Assembly: GCA_958295885.1 (NCBI GenBank)
Contig: OY282380.1
Coordinates: 434,001 to 498,000, forward strand
Length of the DNA: 64,000 nucleotides
Origin: Arenicellales bacterium
Lineage (GTDB): Bacteria; Pseudomonadota; Gammaproteobacteria; Arenicellales; JAJDZL01
Reading direction: 5' to 3'
Under the pieces are notes generated by a model. That model ran no database searches. It was not told the origin of the DNA and worked only from the letters and a program-made list of their open reading frames with translations. A program made the translations under genes and the position numbers. Shown here piece by piece: positions 38,230 through 47,575 of this stretch. Every line of letters begins with the position of its first letter. Positions within the stretch are counted from its first letter, which is position 1.

Positions 38230-39608
38230 CAGGCCGACTTGCAGAAGCGAGCCTCAGACGCGTTCTCGATGGTATTGAATCCAAAGATTTTACATATGAA
38301 ATCAATCAGCTAGGTGTCAGCGTCGCAGCCCTGATTACAGCTGATATGCTAAAAAGGCGATTAAAAGCAGTCAATCACTTCGACCAGATCCTAGTTCCAG
38401 GGCTCTGTGCCGGCAATATGGATGAACTCACCGAATACTACGGAGTTGACGTTAAAAAGGGCCCCGTTGACTTAAAGGATCTGCCTGAGTATTTCGGCTC
38501 TCCTGCGAGAAGACATTCGTTGCAGGAATATTCAGTAAAGATCTTCGCTGAAATCGTTGACGCACCCGATCTAAACATCGAACAAATTCTCCAGAGAGCG
38601 ACTGCTTACAAGGAAGCCGGGGCTGACGTGATTGACATCGGCTGCCTGCCGCAGAATCCGTTTCCTCATTTGGAGAGCTCCATTCAGACGTTGAAAGCAG
38701 AGGGATTTGAAACCAGCGTCGATTCTCTGAATGACCAGGAACTGCTGCGAGGCGGCCGGGCAGGAGCAGATTACTTATTGAGTCTCTCTGAAAAATCGCT
38801 GTGGATCGCAGATGAAGTCGCCAGCACCCCAATACTGATTCCTTCTGATGGTTCCGGCAATGAATCCCTGTATGCCGCGATTGAAATTATGGCGAAGAAA
38901 AATCGTGATTTCCTGGCTGACTCAATTCTCAATCCAATTCATTTTGGACTGACGGATTCCATTGTTCAGTATTACGAGCTGCGCAAGCATTATCCTGAAG
39001 TTCCTATCATGATTGGAACTGGCAATGTAACCGAGCTGACTGACGCAGATACAATCGGAATTACCGCAGTGTTAATGGGAATTGCTTCTGAACTCGAAGC
39101 GGCTGCCATACTCACAACGGAAGTGAGCGGACATGCCTGCACGGCTGTAGCCGAAGCTGACCTCGCAAGACGAATGATGCATGCTGCAAAATCGGATTCA
39201 AGCTTACCGAGAGGATACAGTGACGGCCTGCTCGCACTGCATGAAAAGAAACCCTACCCATCAACAGCAGATGAAATTCGAGAGCTGGCAAATCAGATAC
39301 GCGATCCAAGCTTTCGAATTCAGGTCAGTCAGGAAGGGCTTCACATTTTCAACCGAAGTGGGCTGTTTGAAGCGACCGATCCTTTTGATCTGTACCCACA
39401 CCTTGCCGTTGAAGATGACGCCTCGCATGCTTTCTATCTCGGCGTTGAACTCGCCCGAGCACAGATCGCTTGGCAGCTGAGGAAACGTTACCTTCAAGAC
39501 CGCATTTTGAGCTGGGGCTGCGTCACTCAGCCAGAAGCGGTCGGCGAGGAGTATGACCCTGTCGGCACGACGAAACAACTAAGCATGAAGCGAGACAAAA
39601 CAGCATGA
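38205..39608 (+). CDS. DUF6513/dihydropteroate synthase-like protein of H4MPT clusters
   Basis: 467 residues. The first ~110 residues (ILFITGRLAEASLRRVLDGI) match the DUF6513 N-terminal domain. The rest is a pterin-binding TIM barrel related to DHPS, with AGADVIDIGCLPQNPFPHLE (about 143) and an aspartate-rich series. In methylotrophs this family is encoded with Fae and H4MPT genes and is taken to act in methanopterin synthesis. The exact step is not known to me. It overlaps both neighbours (25 bp and ATGA). Confidence 0.85.
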   Translation: MSARILFITGRLAEASLRRVLDGIESKDFTYEINQLGVSVAALITADMLKRRLKAVNHFDQILVPGLCAGNMDELTEYYGVDVKKGPVDLKDLPEYFGSPARRHSLQEYSVKIFAEIVDAPDLNIEQILQRATAYKEAGADVIDIGCLPQNPFPHLESSIQTLKAEGFETSVDSLNDQELLRGGRAGADYLLSLSEKSLWIADEVASTPILIPSDGSGNESLYAAIEIMAKKNRDFLADSILNPIHFGLTDSIVQYYELRKHYPEVPIMIGTGNVTELTDADTIGITAVLMGIASELEAAAILTTEVSGHACTAVAEADLARRMMHAAKSDSSLPRGYSDGLLALHEKKPYPSTADEIRELANQIRDPSFRIQVSQEGLHIFNRSGLFEATDPFDLYPHLAVEDDASHAFYLGVELARAQIAWQLRKRYLQDRILSWGCVTQPEAVGEEYDPVGTTKQLSMKRDKTA

Positions 39609-40180
39609 TTTTCGAAGTCATCGTCACTACAGCGAGTCGCTCCGGCTACGTTCATATCGCTCCCATGGGAGTTCAATATAAAAATGATCGCGTTCTAATT
39701 GCTCCATTCAAGCCTTCTCAAACATTAAAAAATCTGCAGACTACAGGCAAAGCCGTCGTGAACGTAACCGACGATGTCCGCGTGTATGCCGGTTGCCTGA
39801 CCGATCGCTACAACTGGCCGACTCAAGCGACAAAATCAGTCAGAGGCAGCAGGCTGAAAGGAGCGCTTTGGTATCAAGAGCTGACAGTCGACAAAATCAT
39901 TGATCACGAGCTGAGACCGAAAGTATATCTGTCTGAGGTTTCTCGAGAAGTGATCCGACCTTTTCCAGGTTTCAACCGATCACAGGCGGCAATCATTGAA
40001 GCTTCAATTTTGGTCAGTCGACTGCATATGCTGCCGGCAGAAAAAATTGATTCCGAGATGAAGTATCTCGAGATTGCAGTTGAAAAAACCGGGGGCGACA
40101 AGGAAAGAGAAGCCTGGAGCTGGCTCGTCAATGCAATCTCCGACTATCGCTGTAATTCGACTGACTCAGATTCGAATTGA
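39605..40180 (+). CDS. DUF447-family protein of H4MPT clusters
   Basis: 191 residues of the flavin-reductase-like barrel family DUF447. Blocks: SRSGYVHIAPMGVQYKNDRV near the start, PSQTLKNLQTTGKAVVNVTD (about 37) and FNRSQAAIIEASILVSRLHM (about 120). Such genes accompany H4MPT biosynthesis in methanogens and methylotrophs. Coupled to DUF6513 by ATGA. Its 3' end overlaps the convergent folKP end by 37 bp. Confidence 0.85.
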   Translation: MIFEVIVTTASRSGYVHIAPMGVQYKNDRVLIAPFKPSQTLKNLQTTGKAVVNVTDDVRVYAGCLTDRYNWPTQATKSVRGSRLKGALWYQELTVDKIIDHELRPKVYLSEVSREVIRPFPGFNRSQAAIIEASILVSRLHMLPAEKIDSEMKYLEIAVEKTGGDKEREAWSWLVNAISDYRCNSTDSDSN

Positions 40181-41475
40181 TTTTTCATGAGATGCGCCCA
40201 GCTCAAATAGGCTCGCATATGTGCTTCAACATTGTGTACGCGTAGAAAATCGACTCCTTGAGAGCACATTTGCAGAGAAGCGCCGATGGTCTCGAGATCC
40301 AAATCCGAGCTTTCGAATTTCGCAAATGTTTTCATGAATCGCTTTCTGGAATGACCGATCATAACCCGATGTCCAAGTTGACGCAATCGACTTGTTGAAC
40401 GCATCAGATGTAGATTCTGCAGGCTGCTTTTGCCAAAACCGATTCCGGGATCAATAACGATACGGGAACGGTCCAATTGACTTTCGTCCCACAATTTCTG
40501 GCTTTCTCGAACCCAATTGTCAAATATCTCCACTGCGTCTGCTGCTGGGTCAATACAGATAGCCGGATCAACAGGCAAACTTACACTGTGCATCACGACA
40601 AAGGTTTTCCGACTTTCGCGGGCAATCGAACGCATTTGTGGATTCTGCAGTCCACCCACATCATTAATGATGTCAACTCCTTTTCGAATGGACTTTTCCG
40701 CGGTTGACGCGCGATAGGTATCAATGCTGATTTGCGGTCCCAACGTCGAATTTCCAATGATGTCCTGAATCAGCTCAATTATGGGTTCCAGTCGCGTCCA
40801 TTCTTCATCGGCGTTTAGGGCATCAGCATTGGGTCGGGTCGATTCTGCACCGATATCAATGATGTGAACTCCACTGGAAATCATGTTGTTCACGGTTTTT
40901 CGAACCATATCCGAGTTCATATGGAGCCCGCCGTCGGAAAAAGAATCTGGAGTGACGTTGATGATTCCCATCCACAGCGGAATATGAAATTCGGCCGATT
41001 TGGAACTGCTGAAACTCAATGCTGTTTTTCTCGAATTAAACGGCAGGCGAAAATTCGGTTCTATATGTACGAGTGGTGACAGGACGAAAGGACGTTCAAA
41101 AGTGCTTTTGTCGGGAATCGATTTCCCGTTAAAAGACACTGCATCGTCACCCCAGGATACGATATCGATATCCAATTGGCGCGGCTCCCATTTGGATATC
41201 GTTCGACTTCCAAACTGTCTTTGAATCTTCCTGCTGGCCTGGTAAAACGATTCTATATCGAGATCAGTTGCTCCAAGAGCAATTAAATTCAGATACGGTT
41301 TGTTCCAGGCAGAAGGAGAACCTAATGGCAGTTCTGCGGGAGATTCAACGACCGGAGATACTCGGACTTCGGTCAAGCCGACCCGCTTCAAGCAATCTAA
41401 GCCTGAAGCCAGATTGTTCCGACGTTCCCCAAAATTCGAACCGAGACTTAAAACAATTTCAACTTTCTGAACCAT
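40144..41475 (-). CDS. FolK-FolP fusion (HPPK and dihydropteroate synthase)
   Basis: 443 residues. Residues 1-150 are 6-hydroxymethyl-7,8-dihydropterin pyrophosphokinase: LSLGSNFGERRNNL, and RQLDIDIVSWGDD with the ATP/Mg aspartates (about 98). Residues about 165-440 are dihydropteroate synthase: GIINVTPDSFSDGG (about 170), DIGAESTRPNADAL (about 202), IDPGIGFGKSSLQN (about 342) and MIGHSRKRF (about 373). The two normally separate enzymes are joined with no stop. It lies 30 bp after the pterin dehydratase gene. It supplies folate, and possibly a methanopterin precursor. Confidence 0.94.
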   Translation of the reverse strand: MVQKVEIVLSLGSNFGERRNNLASGLDCLKRVGLTEVRVSPVVESPAELPLGSPSAWNKPYLNLIALGATDLDIESFYQASRKIQRQFGSRTISKWEPRQLDIDIVSWGDDAVSFNGKSIPDKSTFERPFVLSPLVHIEPNFRLPFNSRKTALSFSSSKSAEFHIPLWMGIINVTPDSFSDGGLHMNSDMVRKTVNNMISSGVHIIDIGAESTRPNADALNADEEWTRLEPIIELIQDIIGNSTLGPQISIDTYRASTAEKSIRKGVDIINDVGGLQNPQMRSIARESRKTFVVMHSVSLPVDPAICIDPAADAVEIFDNWVRESQKLWDESQLDRSRIVIDPGIGFGKSSLQNLHLMRSTSRLRQLGHRVMIGHSRKRFMKTFAKFESSDLDLETIGASLQMCSQGVDFLRVHNVEAHMRAYLSWAHLMKNQFESESVELQR

Positions 41476-41505
41476 TCCAGATCGTTGGTCGAGTTGAATT
41501 TGTGA

Positions 41506-41895
41506 TCAGTCGTAGCGAATGTATCGAAAACGTTGATCTTTTGGGGTGCCTTCCAAAGCACCGCCGTCCAGTCCCGGCTGCCAATGCACTACCTGCTCAA
41601 TTTTCTTGGCGAGTTCAAAGTCTTTTTCCGTTACACCTTTTGCAGCATGATTCATCAATTTGACAATTACGAATGCATAAGATGCGGCTATATCTGGGTG
41701 GTGCCATGCTGCTTCGGCAAGATGACCCACTGTATTGATCACCATTAAGGTGCCTTTCCAACCCATGGTACGATACTTACGACGAATCCAGCCGTTTTCG
41801 TAGTACCAATTCGGCAACTCCTCTTTTAACCGACGTTCAATCGTTTCATCATCAAAAGTCTCGTCACGTCGTCTATCGCTTTGCTTTTCTGTCAT
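41506..41895 (-). CDS. Pterin-4a-carbinolamine dehydratase-like protein
   Basis: 129 residues of the PCD/DCoH fold. HLAEAAWHHPDIAASYAFVI (about 59) holds the catalytic His pair and the Pro-Asp, with EAAWHHPD equivalent to the family EKxxHHPD motif. The tail TEKDFELAKKIEQVV is typical. Methylotroph H4MPT clusters encode such a protein, and phenylalanine hydroxylase is not seen here. In operon with folKP. Confidence 0.86.
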   Translation of the reverse strand: MTEKQSDRRRDETFDDETIERRLKEELPNWYYENGWIRRKYRTMGWKGTLMVINTVGHLAEAAWHHPDIAASYAFVIVKLMNHAAKGVTEKDFELAKKIEQVVHWQPGLDGGALEGTPKDQRFRYIRYD

Positions 41896-42710
41896 TACTT
41901 CACTCCGGAGTTTCTTAATTTCGATCTGCAGTCATGAGAGTTTTCGAAAGGAAAACTCTTGAAAACTGAAGCTAATTATTACACAACTCATTTGAAAGAT
42001 TCAAAAAGAGAGCGAAGTCGCCTTTGGCAGCCACTTTCGTCGTTTCAGGTCCCGAAATTCAATCGAATCGAACAATAAGGACATGAAAGTGCACTGTTTT
42101 CTACAGAATGCCGACGAAAGCCGCTGTCTAGTGGTAAAAAAGTGAATGCAAAGAGCTTTAACGATACGTGGAAGGTTTTGTTCTCAGGCCCATCGAAGTT
42201 CAGCATGCCGCTGAAAATGCGATGTCTTTTTCGAAGACTGAAGTCAATTCATTCAAAATCTTACAGCACAAACGCTACGAATTCGAAAGCTGATTCATCC
42301 CCGCATTCAGCGAGTTGGTAATCTACTGAATCTGCACTTGACCGCGCCCAGGGCAGTCCGTTCAGGATGGCTGACTGCCAGGATCATCATTCCATACCGG
42401 TTGCCTAAGCCGTTCAGTCTCTGGGGATTCCAGTTACTTTGTTTTCTTCCTGAGATGCGCAGGACATCCAAAAATTCCACTTGTGACATTTGCTGTGAAA
42501 TTGGAACTATCTGATTTTATGTGAATATTTTCAAAACAAAGCTATATCTGCGTTTGCTGCGAAATAAACTTCGCGCCAAATATGGAACAAAAATATTCCC
42601 TTCCACACTCCGCTGCTACAGTTGGACATCATGAACTGGAATAGGTCGAATCAAATTCATGCCAGCAGCTTGTGTGCCGACCGATCTAAGAATGAATGGA
42701 CATGCATTCT
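41896..42710. other. Gene-poor stretch, nothing recognised
   Basis: Several short frames without motifs on either strand. The left edge should hold the promoter for the dehydratase-folKP operon. Probably decayed DNA. Confidence 0.4.
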
Positions 42711-43119
42711 TCAAACAGAAAAAGCCCGCTGTCCGTTCACTTTCAGCCACTTCCTAGAATCCATATCGTCTGCAATTAACCGTTCAACGTATTTCCCGAA
42801 TTTTAGACTATTGTTGAGATGGTGAAGATGACAGAGTTCAAGTACTGCCACGTAATCAGCAATTCGGTCAGGCACTATGATGATCTTCCAGTTGAACTGA
42901 ATTTACCCGCCGCAATGACAGCCTGCAACGGGATATAAGAGTTTTGAAGTTGACGGATGCAGGCTGCACCCCTATCACTCTGGCATACCTTTGCACTTTT
43001 TCCCGAAGCTGTACATGATTCGTCACCGCCGATGTTTTCCATTGCCGCGCCAATTGCACAATCACATACTCCTGCGATGCTCGCTCAAGATTTCTTTCTC
43101 TCAGTTCTTCTGAACACAT
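42711..43119 (-). pseudogene. Decayed YgjP-like (DUF45/M48-type) metallopeptidase
   Basis: The minus strand first gives REKVQRYARVIGVQPASVNF near residue 40. A shift of frame then gives GCHCGG, a stop, and IQFNWKIIIVPDRIADYVAV, LELCHLHHLNNSLKFGKYVE and DSRKWLKVNG. These match the usual RWGSC-x-FNWRLI and YVVVHELCHL blocks of the YgjP family. The zinc-binding HExxH reads LELCH, so the first His is lost. A stop in the middle and the frameshift confirm decay. Only the C-terminal part of the gene is found. Confidence 0.75.
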
Positions 43120-43389
43120 TTTTCTTGCCGAATTAAAATTCCCAATTGCGTTAAATTACGTGTGCATTCCGCTCAGCATTCAAAATATCCAGGACCAACA
43201 TTGACTGCAATCAGGACAGAGCCACTCAGCCGGATAAATTTCGTTGACTTCAATAGTGGAGATTCCATTCCTCCTTCTGCCAGAACCAACCACTAAATTC
43301 CACAGCTTCACCGGCGGTTGCCGACAACCTATTTAATTGAATATCATTAACCTTTGGGGTAAACAAATTGCTGAAGTACGTTTGTGTAA

Positions 43390-43704
43390 ATTCATTTCAA
43401 GTCCAGTTCGTTACGAAAGATTTGTGAAGATAGCAAAGAAGCACGCAGGAAACTTGGTTTCGCGTGTGCGAAATCATTGCGTTCTCGAATAGCAGATATT
43501 CAAGCATCTAGTTGTGTTGGTGAGCTGACAGCAGGTCACCAACATCCTTTAAAAGGGAAGCGCAAGGATCAAATGGCCATCAGGTTAAACAAGAGAACCC
43601 GTCGTGTATTCGGCGTATACAAACAATCGAATTTTGATTTGGAAATAGATTGGTCTAAAGTTGACGAAATAGAAATTACAGAAATAGTAGATTGCCATGA
43701 TTGA
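43390..43704 (+). pseudogene. HigB-like toxin, normal start codon missing
   Basis: The frame after an in-frame TAA (43387-43389) codes a RelE/HigB-type killer protein: SLRKICEDSKEARRKLGFAC, then LTAGHQHPLKGKRKDQMAIR and the C-terminal EIDWSKVDEIEITEIVDCHD. These match the LRxxG-R-HPL-G and EIVDYH blocks of the family. No ATG, GTG or TTG lies between the TAA and the homology start, so ATT 43390 or an internal TTG 43477 would have to serve. The latter would truncate the toxin. It overlaps the antitoxin gene by 8 bp. Confidence 0.65.
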
Positions 43705-44862
43705 AAAACAAGAAGAATTCTGTCCGAATTGGGCATCTCCTCCGGGCGACACCATTGCAGACCTGATACAGGAAAGAAGTTGGACTCAAGTTCAGCTTGC
43801 AAAGCGATTGGGAATTTCAAAGAAACACGTGAATCGTCTCATTAACGGGAAGGTAGCATTAACCGAGACATGGCATTGCGGCTGGCGACTGTTCTAGGGT
43901 CAACAGAGCAGTTCTGGTTGCGGCGTGAAGCACAGTATCGCCAGCAATCAGCAGGATTGATTGCTAAGGATCGCTATCGAAATTGGCACGATTGACTCGA
44001 AGAATTTCCGTTAGACGAACTGAAGCAGACAGGGATTCTGCCGAACCAAAGACTGAGTAGTGCTTCGAAGACAGCATTTGTAGAGCAATTACTCAGGTTT
44101 TTCAGTATTGCCACACCAGAACAGTGGAAATCAAACTATGTTCAAAAACTTGCGCAAATTCATCCCATTCAAGATTGCGATTCAAGTATAGGGGCGTTGA
44201 CTGCGTGGTTGCGCCAAGGTGAAATTCAAGCGGAGAGTTTTAAAAGAGGCTCAAATTATGATCCACAGAATGTTCGGTACAGCTCAAGGAAGTTTAAAAC
44301 AGCAATTCATGAAATTCGAAAATTTACGGTTTGCAAGCCCGAAGAATTCCAACAGAAAATGCAAGCTCATTGCCTGAACGCCGGTGTTTTTTTGATTATT
44401 GTTCCCGCAATTCCGAAAGCGAATATCAGCGGATCAGTACGTTCGACTAATAGAAAATGTCCGTCAATTCAATTGTCATTGTCCGGTCAATCAAATGACA
44501 GGTTTTGGTATTCCTTTTTTCATGAAGCTGCTCATGTTTTACTGCATGCTAAAGAAAAAGAGAAAATTTTTCTAGACGATGACAATTATTCGGATTCCCG
44601 AAGTCCACTTGAAGTCGAAGCCAATGAATTTGCAGACAATTTATTGATTCCACCTAGACATAGAAAAAAGCTCGATGAACTTAAGACCAAACATGGCACA
44701 ATAAATTTCGCATCAAGAATTGGAATTCACTCCGGGATAGTGGTAGGGAAACTACAAAAAGAAGGAATGATTCCAGACTCGCATTTGAATGAACTGAAAG
44801 AGCTGTACAAATTTTCGATGGAAAATGAGCGCTTCTCTGAAGAACGCCTGATCAAGAGCTGA
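43697..44862 (+). pseudogene. HigA-type XRE antitoxin fused to ImmA/IrrE peptidase, frameshift and stop
   Basis: From ATG 43697 an HTH_XRE domain reads PPGDTIADLIQERSWTQVQL and ISKKHVNRLINGKVALT. Then one base is missing near 43870, where MALRLATVLGSTEQFWLRRE continues in the next frame. A TGA stands where NWHD-x-LEEFPLDEL continues. Residues about 290-310 are SFFHEAAHVLLHAKEKEK, the intact HExxH zinc site of an ImmA/IrrE domain. With the lost base restored the gene is exactly 389 codons, the usual size. The 44197-44862 frame could make a free ImmA-like piece but has no ribosome site I trust. Confidence 0.8.
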
Positions 44863-45840
44863 TCATTGAAGAATTGAATGTCTTGGCGTCGCGAATGCGA
44901 GTCCGAACTCCTCGGGACAACAATGACTTGGCGGTCGCTTTTTCAAGCCGACTGAAATATAGATCAATGAGATTCTTATCAACTTTGACTCTTGCTGTCC
45001 GAATCCTCATGTTCGACTGAAGCAAACCATTGTCCAAATTGCTTCAATTGAAGGAATCGTCAACAATCGCGTCGTGTTTTGCTTTCAGTGACTATTGCTG
45101 GCTATCAAGACCGCCGTCTAGTGCGCATCGTATCTCTTTGAATCTCAGTGTGATATGAATTAATCTGAGCCGGATAGGTTTTGCAGCGTTTGCCAAAAAT
45201 ATTCACATATCTACGATTTTTTTGGTCAGCACCGCAGATGAGGCATTGCTTCCCTCAAGAGTTTAACTGAAGTTCTGCCTGCTGTTGGCCGAATGTCTTT
45301 CTCTCAACAAGAGGCGCAAGACACTCCTGGATTGAGTAGAGAATCTTTCTCTGCCGTAGCGAATAAGTCTTGCTGTCGGTCCGCTTGTTTCTGCAAATCT
45401 GGCGTCATTTGAGCGTTTGTACTGTGTTCGCTTGGTTTCAAGGGTTAGTTGATGACATTTGTATTTGTGAGGAAGCATCACAAACTACAATCGTCGCATG
45501 TGAGTCCAGTCTTTAAATCTGCTTCAGTTGCTGCTCACGCCACAGGCTAAATTTCACTCGACTGAAGAATGGGGGGCTCCAGTCTCTTTCGCGGCATCTC
45601 CTGCTGCTGGAACGCCATAAGAATCCATATAGTGCCCGACATATCGACCCCACATCCAGTTCAGCAGCTGCATTTACTTTCATTTCGATTGACTTGTCAT
45701 TCCTACTCTCAATCTCCCGCAGTCGATTTTTTTGAGTATTATTTTTATCAAAACAATTGGTCTGCGATCTGCTGAAACAGGAACAGGGGACACACTACAA
45801 ATGTTGGCCTGTCAAGGCAATGCGTACTGACCGCCCTAAG
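44863..45840. other. Gene-poor stretch
   Basis: Minus strand near 45200-45300 has a short zinc-ribbon-like scrap (KQCLICGADQKNRRYVNIFG) in a broken frame. I could not assign it. The rest has no supported gene on either strand. Confidence 0.35.
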
Positions 45841-45849
45841 ATGGAAAAA

Positions 45850-45875
45850 TAAATGGCCCTGGCCATTTTTTCTGC
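45850..45875. terminator. Bidirectional hairpin terminator downstream of fae
   Basis: AAATGGCC-CT-GGCCATTT forms an 8-bp stem with T-rich sequence on both sides (TTTTTT after it on the plus strand and ATTTTT on the minus strand). It lies about 160 bp past the fae stop. Confidence 0.5.
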
Positions 45876-45988
45876 TTCTGAAGCATCAAGTTTTGAAGGT
45901 GCCAGCACCGATTCAATCGAATCAATCTAAGATCAAAAGGAATTGAACTGACACATAAGCACCGCCTATGCGATCGTTCGGAGTCGGT

Positions 45989-46018
45989 GAAGTGCCAGCT
46001 GATGAATGCTGGCACTTC
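45989..46018. other. 11-bp perfect hairpin after fae
   Basis: GAAGTGCCAGC, eight-base loop, GCTGGCACTTC. Starts 17 bp after the fae stop on the minus strand. There is no T-run, so it may be an mRNA stabiliser rather than a terminator. It is the strongest inverted repeat in this gap. Confidence 0.6.
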
Positions 46019-46034
46019 AGAATGAAAATAAGCT

Positions 46035-46541
46035 TTAGTCGTGGGCGGCAAAAGGATGCGAAGCGCTCTTTTGAGCGATGACTTCCTGAGCTGTGGGCCG
46101 ACCGGTTACAGCTCTTCGAATCGCTTCACGTGTAGCTTCATAGTTGTAGTCTTGAATCTTTGCATCATCGTCCGCTTCCCAATGAATGAAAACACCGACA
46201 CAGATGAACAGGTCATCAGCTTCATCCGCAGGAATCGTGCCATCTTCAACACTATTGATTACAGCCATTGAAACTGCTCGTTGGGCAGGACCAAACATTT
46301 GCACCGCTTGTTTCGCACCTTTCATCGTAACTTTGTTAAACATCACTGTATGTGGTCTTGCAGGTACATTGGGGGAAGCAACCGCCAACAAACTTGTAAA
46401 ACCATCCTTGTTGTTGCACAAAGTGTTACAAAATGCCATTTCAACGGCAGAACCTCTCGGCCCCATGATCAAGTCAATGTGCGCAACTTCGTTGCCATCA
46501 CCGACTAAAGATTCTCCAACTCGTACATTATCAATGGCCAT
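46035..46541 (-). CDS. fae: Formaldehyde-activating enzyme (Fae)
   Basis: Condenses formaldehyde with tetrahydromethanopterin to give methylene-H4MPT, the entry to formaldehyde oxidation. 168 residues from ATG 46541 (MAIDNVRVG). Family marks: [20 protein letters not shown] including the catalytic His, then [39 protein letters not shown] and [16 protein letters not shown]. All are conserved. ATG 46541 has GGAGGTGATGAG ahead of it. It is the last gene of the run regulator-kinase-CitG-like-fae. Other pathway enzymes (mtdB, mch, fhcABCD) are outside the window. Confidence 0.97.
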   Translation of the reverse strand: MAIDNVRVGESLVGDGNEVAHIDLIMGPRGSAVEMAFCNTLCNNKDGFTSLLAVASPNVPARPHTVMFNKVTMKGAKQAVQMFGPAQRAVSMAVINSVEDGTIPADEADDLFICVGVFIHWEADDDAKIQDYNYEATREAIRRAVTGRPTAQEVIAQKSASHPFAAHD

Positions 46542-46596
46542 CTCATCACCTCCAACTTGATTGAGATTAAATAGATTTTTTAGATATGCGAGCATA

Positions 46597-47508
46597 CTAA
46601 CGAATTACCAATATTGTTTCATTTGTGAAAATAGTTGCGACTGTCATATCCGCGCAAGTACCCGGATTAATATCGCGCACTTTCATTAATTTATCACACT
46701 TCATGAGTTCTGAACAAATAATGCTGTCAAAATGACGCAATCTGACTTTAGAATATAGGTGACCGGCAAGTTCTTTGACTTCCTCTGCCACTTCTCGACC
46801 GTGCTGTCGAAGAATATGAGAATCCAAGAACCCTGACAGAAACGCCAGATAGATTTGGCTCGCCATTTCATTTCGACTGATGTCGTGCGCCTGCGCTTTC
46901 TGAATCACTCTCAATCCAAAGTCAAAAATTTCTGCAAACCCGTTTGCATATTGCTGAGCAATCAGATCTTTGGAGCCCGCGGCGCTCATGATTTCCCGAA
47001 TTCCAGCCGCTGCCGGATAGAACACATCGTGTTTTTCACTTTTCCCCAATCCAGATGGCGCCGCCAGACGAATTGCATCAAGAATCAACTGTGCATCATT
47101 CAAGTCCGAATTGTTGAGTACTTCGACAAGCGTATTTCGGAATCCCTTTGAATGGTCATGAAGCGCTGAATATGCGATGGGTGCACAAAGTAGTATGATG
47201 CCTAAATTCGTATTTTGTCCAACAGCTTCCTGAGTGACTCGAACCGATTCGTAAATTCGAGATCCGAGTGTCATCCGAGGATTCGACATGATGGGTGCCG
47301 TAACATAAGCACTGATCAGAAATTGCTCCACTGTCATGTCGTGTCCTTCCGCATAATAATGAACGTTGCCAGGTTTAAATGCCGTCAATTCCTGCACACA
47401 AGCGTTCCAGTACGACATGCTCAGGGGATGAGTGAGCGTTCGACGCGCTTTTTCAGTCCAATGGTTTACCCTTTCATACGGGCGCGCGCTGAGTTGAAGT
47501 TCAGTCAT
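46597..47508 (-). CDS. CitG-like protein of methylotrophy clusters
   Basis: About 303 residues related to triphosphoribosyl-dephospho-CoA synthase CitG. Blocks: [20 protein letters not shown] near residue 30 (CitG-type ACxxELxxxKPGNV start), [20 protein letters not shown] and [17 protein letters not shown] (about 102). Citrate lyase genes are absent; instead the gene is 55 bp from fae, and such homologues are known in H4MPT gene clusters of methylotrophs. Thus a role in methanopterin-side-chain building is likely. ATG 47508 is preferred; the frame opens at TTG 47565. Confidence 0.84.
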   Translation of the reverse strand: MTELQLSARPYERVNHWTEKARRTLTHPLSMSYWNACVQELTAFKPGNVHYYAEGHDMTVEQFLISAYVTAPIMSNPRMTLGSRIYESVRVTQEAVGQNTNLGIILLCAPIAYSALHDHSKGFRNTLVEVLNNSDLNDAQLILDAIRLAAPSGLGKSEKHDVFYPAAAGIREIMSAAGSKDLIAQQYANGFAEIFDFGLRVIQKAQAHDISRNEMASQIYLAFLSGFLDSHILRQHGREVAEEVKELAGHLYSKVRLRHFDSIICSELMKCDKLMKVRDINPGTCADMTVATIFTNETILVIR

Positions 47509-47575
47509 TGGAGATGAACCCCTTTCGGACTCAAGTAAATGAACCTTTGGAGATGAGCACATCAAGACATGAGAA

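Noticed and set aside
44852..45037. Minus-strand 61-codon frame as an antisense gene to the ImmA-like tail
   Set aside because: Overlaps a decayed gene end, with no family resemblance or start signal.
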